Position numbers and translations under genes: made by a program
Shown: positions 61,121 through 64,000 of the stretch, piece by piece
Numbering within the stretch: position 1 is the stretch's first letter
How the letters are laid out: every line of letters starts with the position of its first letter
The notes under the pieces: model-generated
Database searches by the model: none
What the model was told of the DNA's origin: nothing
The model's input: the letters and a program-made list of their open reading frames with translations, nothing else
From: Motilibacter deserti
GTDB lineage: Bacteria > Actinomycetota > Actinomycetes > Motilibacterales > Motilibacteraceae
Assembly: GCF_011250635.1 (NCBI RefSeq)
Contig: NZ_JAANNP010000003.1
Span: 1-64,000, forward strand
Length of the DNA stretch: 64,000 bases
Direction of reading: 5' to 3'

Positions 61121-62794
61121 CTACTCGGCGACGAGGCTCACGCCGCCCTGCATCTGCGAGAGCTCGAAGATGACGAACTCGGCGGGCTTGACCGGCGCGA
61201 CGCCGATGACGCAGCGCACCTCGCCGGCGTCGATGGCCTCTGCGGGGTTGGTCTCGTCGTCGCACTTGACGAAGAACGCCTCGGCCGGGGTGGACCCGAA
61301 CAACGCTCCCTTGCGCCACTCGAGCACGAGGAACGACGCAATCGTGCGCCGGATCTTCGCCCACAGGGTGCGGTCGTTCGGCTCGAACACGACCCAGTCG
61401 GTGTTCATCAGGATCGACTTCTCGAGGTAGTTGAAGAGCCGGCGGACGCTGAGGTAGCGCCAGGCCGGGTCGCTGGTCAGCGTGCGAGCCCCGTACACCC
61501 GGATGCCGCGGCGGGGGAACGCGCGGATGCAGTTGATGCCGGGGGAGTTGAGCAGGTCGTGCTCGCGCGTCGTGAGCGAGCGCTCGAGGTCGACCGCACC
61601 GCGCAGGATGTCGTTGGCGGGGGCCTTGTGCACGCCGCGCTCGGCGTCCGTGCGCGCCCAGAGCCCCGCGACGTGGCCCGAGGGCGGGAGCATGATCGGA
61701 TGCCCGTTGGAGGGGTCCATCACCTTGATGCGCGGGTAGTAGAGCGCAGCGTACTTCGAGTCGTAGCCGGCCTCCTCGGCCCGCCAGGTCTTGACCTGCT
61801 GGGCGTCGAGGTTCGGCGGCGGGTCCAGGATCGCCATGCGGTCGCCCATGAGCTCGCAGTGCGTGATGAGAGCCTGCTGCACCGCCTTGAACTGCTCGGC
61901 GTCGATGAGCTGGTGGTCGTACGCGGAGCTGAGGTCGGGGGCGCACACCATGGTGATGTCTTCGATAGCCTCCAGGCCGCCGGTGCCGGTCCGGCTCGAC
62001 ACGTCGCCCACGAAGTCGTCCGGCGCGATCTCGCGCTGCGCCGGGACCACTGCCGCCTTGGACAGCGTGACCACGCCGGCGGCGGGCCGGTCGACCGCGG
62101 CACCGGAGGCGCGCTCCTCGAGCTGGATGAGGCGCGAGCGCTCCCGCACCGCGCTGGCGGCGCCCTGCTTGCCGCGCTTCGTGCTCAGCCCGGTGATCTC
62201 CTCCACCACCTGGTCGCCGCGGAGCACGACGAGGTCGAAGACGTCCTTCGGGGCGCCATCGGGGTTGTCGGGCGGCGGGGCGGGGTGGCGAACCTCGACC
62301 CGCAGGTCCGCCCCCGTCGGCGCCGAGGGCAGCGCGACCACGCGGTACGGCGGCTCCTTGCCGGCTCCGCCCTCGGACGGGAGGTCGCCCTGCAGGGGCA
62401 CGGGCGGCGCCGGCGAGCGGTCCCCGTCCGAGCCGTCGGCCCCGACGCGCACGATGTAGGCGTTGCCACCGCCGTTCATGAAGTAGCCGAAGACCGAGTG
62501 CGGCAGGTAGGCGCCCGGCTCGAACGGGTCCAGGTGCAGCCTGGACTTCAGCCGCTCGGCCTCCTGCTCGTCGATCGCACCGCGCCGCTGGCGGGCCTCG
62601 ATGTCCTGCAGCTCGGCCTTGTCGGTGAACTTGTCGACGAACTGGGTCCAGTTGCTCACGAGCGTCGGCACGTTGACCGGCCCGGACGCAGTGAGGCCGA
62701 TGAAGGCGGCGACGGCGGTGCCGACCCCTTCGATCGGCCGGCTGCCGCCGTCGGTCTCCTCGATGTAGACGCCGGGGGACAGGTACTGCGGCAT
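61121..62794 (-). CDS. contractile tail sheath protein
   Basis: A 557-residue sheath subunit. The N-terminus PQYLSPGVYIEETDGGSRPIEGVGTAVAAFIG and the C-terminal domain, with INCIRAFPRRGIRVYGARTL, WRYLSVRRLFNYLEKSI, TLWAKIRRTIASFL and EVRCVIGVAPVKPAEFVIFEL, are diagnostic for phage tail sheath proteins of the eCIS group. It forms the contractile outer sleeve around the inner tube. The ATG at 62794 has AGGAGGAG directly upstream, which fits high expression. Only one sheath gene is seen. A gap of 163 bases separates it from the DUF4157 gene; nothing else is seen there. Confidence 0.95.
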   Translation of the reverse strand: MPQYLSPGVYIEETDGGSRPIEGVGTAVAAFIGLTASGPVNVPTLVSNWTQFVDKFTDKAELQDIEARQRRGAIDEQEAERLKSRLHLDPFEPGAYLPHSVFGYFMNGGGNAYIVRVGADGSDGDRSPAPPVPLQGDLPSEGGAGKEPPYRVVALPSAPTGADLRVEVRHPAPPPDNPDGAPKDVFDLVVLRGDQVVEEITGLSTKRGKQGAASAVRERSRLIQLEERASGAAVDRPAAGVVTLSKAAVVPAQREIAPDDFVGDVSSRTGTGGLEAIEDITMVCAPDLSSAYDHQLIDAEQFKAVQQALITHCELMGDRMAILDPPPNLDAQQVKTWRAEEAGYDSKYAALYYPRIKVMDPSNGHPIMLPPSGHVAGLWARTDAERGVHKAPANDILRGAVDLERSLTTREHDLLNSPGINCIRAFPRRGIRVYGARTLTSDPAWRYLSVRRLFNYLEKSILMNTDWVVFEPNDRTLWAKIRRTIASFLVLEWRKGALFGSTPAEAFFVKCDDETNPAEAIDAGEVRCVIGVAPVKPAEFVIFELSQMQGGVSLVAE

Positions 62795-62957
62795 CGGGCT
62801 CCTCCTCGGTCTGGCGGCTGCTGCCGATGCCTGTCAGCGTCGCCGTGACCGCCGAGGTACCGCAACGTGCGCGGGGGTGGCCATTGGGGCGCTCCGTGTT
62901 GCACGAAGGGGAAGCGCACATCCCCGATCTGCGGTGCTGGTGTCCATCGAGCTGTCG

Positions 62958-63779
62958 TCACCTCTCGTCCGGCGCCTCCTCGTCGGTCTCGCGCTGGACG
63001 GCCATGGCCTGGACGGCCTCGCCGCCCGCCTCGTCGGCCTCTGCCGGGGCCTCGGGCGCAGGTGCCTCGGACGCCGGTGCCTCCGAGGCGGGTGCTTCGG
63101 CGGCCTGCTCGTCCTCCTCGGCCCGTTGCACGCTGGGCTGGACGGACGCCGCCGCGGGTGCGGGGCCGGCGGCAGCCGGCGCGGGCGTCGTGGAGGACGC
63201 AACGTGCTCGGCCTCGCGCTCGAAGCGGTCCGACGGCGAGCTCAGCAGGATGCCGCCTGCCGCAGCTGTCCCGTCGACCGGCCCGTTGCGCTGCTGCACG
63301 ACGTGGGTGAGCTCGTGCGCCAGGACGTGCTGCCCCGCCTCCGAGTCCGGCCGATAGCTGCCTTCCCCGAAGACCACGTGGCTCCCGACCGTGTACGCCG
63401 TCGCCTGCACCGAGCGGGCCGAGCCCGCAGCAGCCGAGTCGGTGTGGATTCGCACGTCGCCGAAGTCGTGGCCGAGCCGCGCCTCCATGGCCCCCCGAGT
63501 GCCGGCGTCGAGCGGCTCGCCCGGGGTGCGGATGACCCCGTGGACGGGCGACTCCTCCTCGTGCTCGTCGCCCCCTCCCGCGACGAGGCGCTGGACACCG
63601 GCATTGCCCGCCGTGCGCTGCAGGCGCAGCAGCTCCCGGTGGCCGAGCGCCTCGGGCCGTCCCGCGCGCAGGGCCGCCTCGGTGACGAGCGACGTGCTGT
63701 CGGCTCGCTCGGCGGCGTCGTGTCGCTGGCGCCGCCTGCCCTCGTCGCCCAGCAGGGAATTGAGCTCGGCGTTGCTCAT
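62958..63779 (-). CDS. DUF4157 (eCIS core domain) protein
   Basis: A 273-residue protein with the eCIS core domain DUF4157: PLDAGTRGAMEARLGHDFGDVRIHTD, AYTVGSHVVFGEGSY and the metallopeptidase-like HELTHVVQQ (His155-Glu-x-x-His159). Before it is LLRLQRTAGNAGVQRLV (51-65), a motif shared with the effector at 47002. The C-terminal 90 residues are Ala/Pro/Glu repeats (EAPASEAPAS) with VQR tripeptides. The family marks eCIS loci and is often joined to cargo. Whether it is an active protease is not known. The ATG at 63779 follows GGAGGAGG. Confidence 0.92.
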   Translation of the reverse strand: MSNAELNSLLGDEGRRRQRHDAAERADSTSLVTEAALRAGRPEALGHRELLRLQRTAGNAGVQRLVAGGGDEHEEESPVHGVIRTPGEPLDAGTRGAMEARLGHDFGDVRIHTDSAAAGSARSVQATAYTVGSHVVFGEGSYRPDSEAGQHVLAHELTHVVQQRNGPVDGTAAAGGILLSSPSDRFEREAEHVASSTTPAPAAAGPAPAAASVQPSVQRAEEDEQAAEAPASEAPASEAPAPEAPAEADEAGGEAVQAMAVQRETDEEAPDER

Positions 63780-63824
63780 CGCTGCCTCCTCCGTCCGTCG
63801 TCGGCCGAGGTCCGGCCGGATGCG

Positions 63825-64000
63825 TCAGGGCACTCTCTCCAGCCATGGCCCGAACTCGGCGCGGACGCACAGCCGCCCGAGCTTGCGGTACTCCCGTTGC
63901 ACGGCGCGGACCAGGTCCGCCATGCACAGCGGCCGTTGCTGCGCGGCCGTGAGGTAGGCGGCCGTGGTCGCGATGCTGCGGATGTTGCCGCCGGACACCT
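63825..64000 (-). CDS. AAA+ ATPase of the eCIS (C-terminal fragment, cut by window edge)
   Basis: Only the last 58 codons are inside the window. They read SGGNIRSIATTAAYLTAAQ, then MADLVRAVQREYRKLGRLC and EFGPW before the stop. This is the end of the C-terminal lid helix region of the AAA+ ATPase found in eCIS clusters (Afp15/Cis15-like). Its Walker motifs lie outside, to the right. It is the most upstream visible gene of the minus-strand operon, with 45 bases to the DUF4157 start. Confidence 0.85.
   Translation of the reverse strand, partial: VSGGNIRSIATTAAYLTAAQQRPLCMADLVRAVQREYRKLGRLCVRAEFGPWLERVP

Noticed and set aside
46419-64000. Prophage interpretation of the tail genes
   Set aside because: No capsid, portal, terminase, integrase or attachment repeats are seen, and DUF4157, LysM and DUF6760 mark an eCIS.
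46419-64000. Type VI secretion system
   Set aside because: There is one long phage-type sheath protein instead of the TssB/TssC pair, and no membrane complex or ClpV; the host is a monoderm actinomycete.

Overview
The window is a high-GC (mostly above 70% G+C) actinomycete chromosome segment. The evidence is the codon bias, GTG starts behind GGAGG-type ribosome binding sites, actinobacterial families (DUF3140, DUF3072, DUF7455, DUF2267, Rpf with a c-di-AMP riboswitch) and the order principal sigma factor - phosphoketolase insert - DUF7455 - ParE, which recalls the hrdB/parE neighbourhood of Streptomyces. The genus cannot be fixed from sequence alone.

Left part (1-28.4 kb), mostly housekeeping and regulation: a secreted S15-type peptidase; an anti-sigma-like ATPase next to a two-domain KaiC-like protein; a DUF456 membrane protein; a group 2 sigma factor; several small stress-type proteins; an Rpf-type muralytic enzyme under a ydaO (c-di-AMP) riboswitch; a Nudix-NYN fusion; a GNAT acetyltransferase; UspA; a PAS-GAF-PP2C phosphatase; the principal sigma factor; phosphoketolase; ParE; an MFS and an APC transporter; a secreted heparinase-like protein; an orphan sigma region-2 protein and a secreted ScyD-like beta-propeller.

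Middle part (28.9-46.2 kb), an accessory block around membranes and the cell surface. On the plus strand are two adjacent dynamin-like GTPases (the first with a zinc ribbon) and a membrane protein with the same type of zinc ribbon. On the minus strand a four-gene operon encodes a membrane-anchored Hsp70 without a substrate-binding domain, a signal-peptide membrane protein, a 1925-residue cell-surface protein (11 Big_9-like and 5 FnIII domains) and a NEW3/FnIII protein with a polyglycine linker. Between them lies a signal-less SLT+M23 peptidoglycan hydrolase with calcium-binding repeats.

Right part (46.4-64 kb), an extracellular contractile injection system (eCIS) operon on the minus strand, entered at its AAA+ ATPase (cut by the window edge). 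It runs: ATPase, DUF4157 protein, sheath, inner tube, tail assembly protein, DUF6760, a 1355-residue disordered protein, second tube protein, LysM hub protein, VgrG-like spike, gp25-like protein, gpJ baseplate protein, tail protein I, PAAR tip, and a large effector. The effector has the conserved helical body of eCIS-associated proteins and a C-terminal domain carrying HAE and PCxxC, the zinc site of the cytidine-deaminase fold. That domain and the small acidic HEAT-like gene abutting it tail-to-tail are clearly lower in G+C (about 55-57% in sampled lines against about 72%), which suggests a recently acquired toxin-immunity cassette. This predicted deaminase-armed eCIS is the most interesting content of the window.
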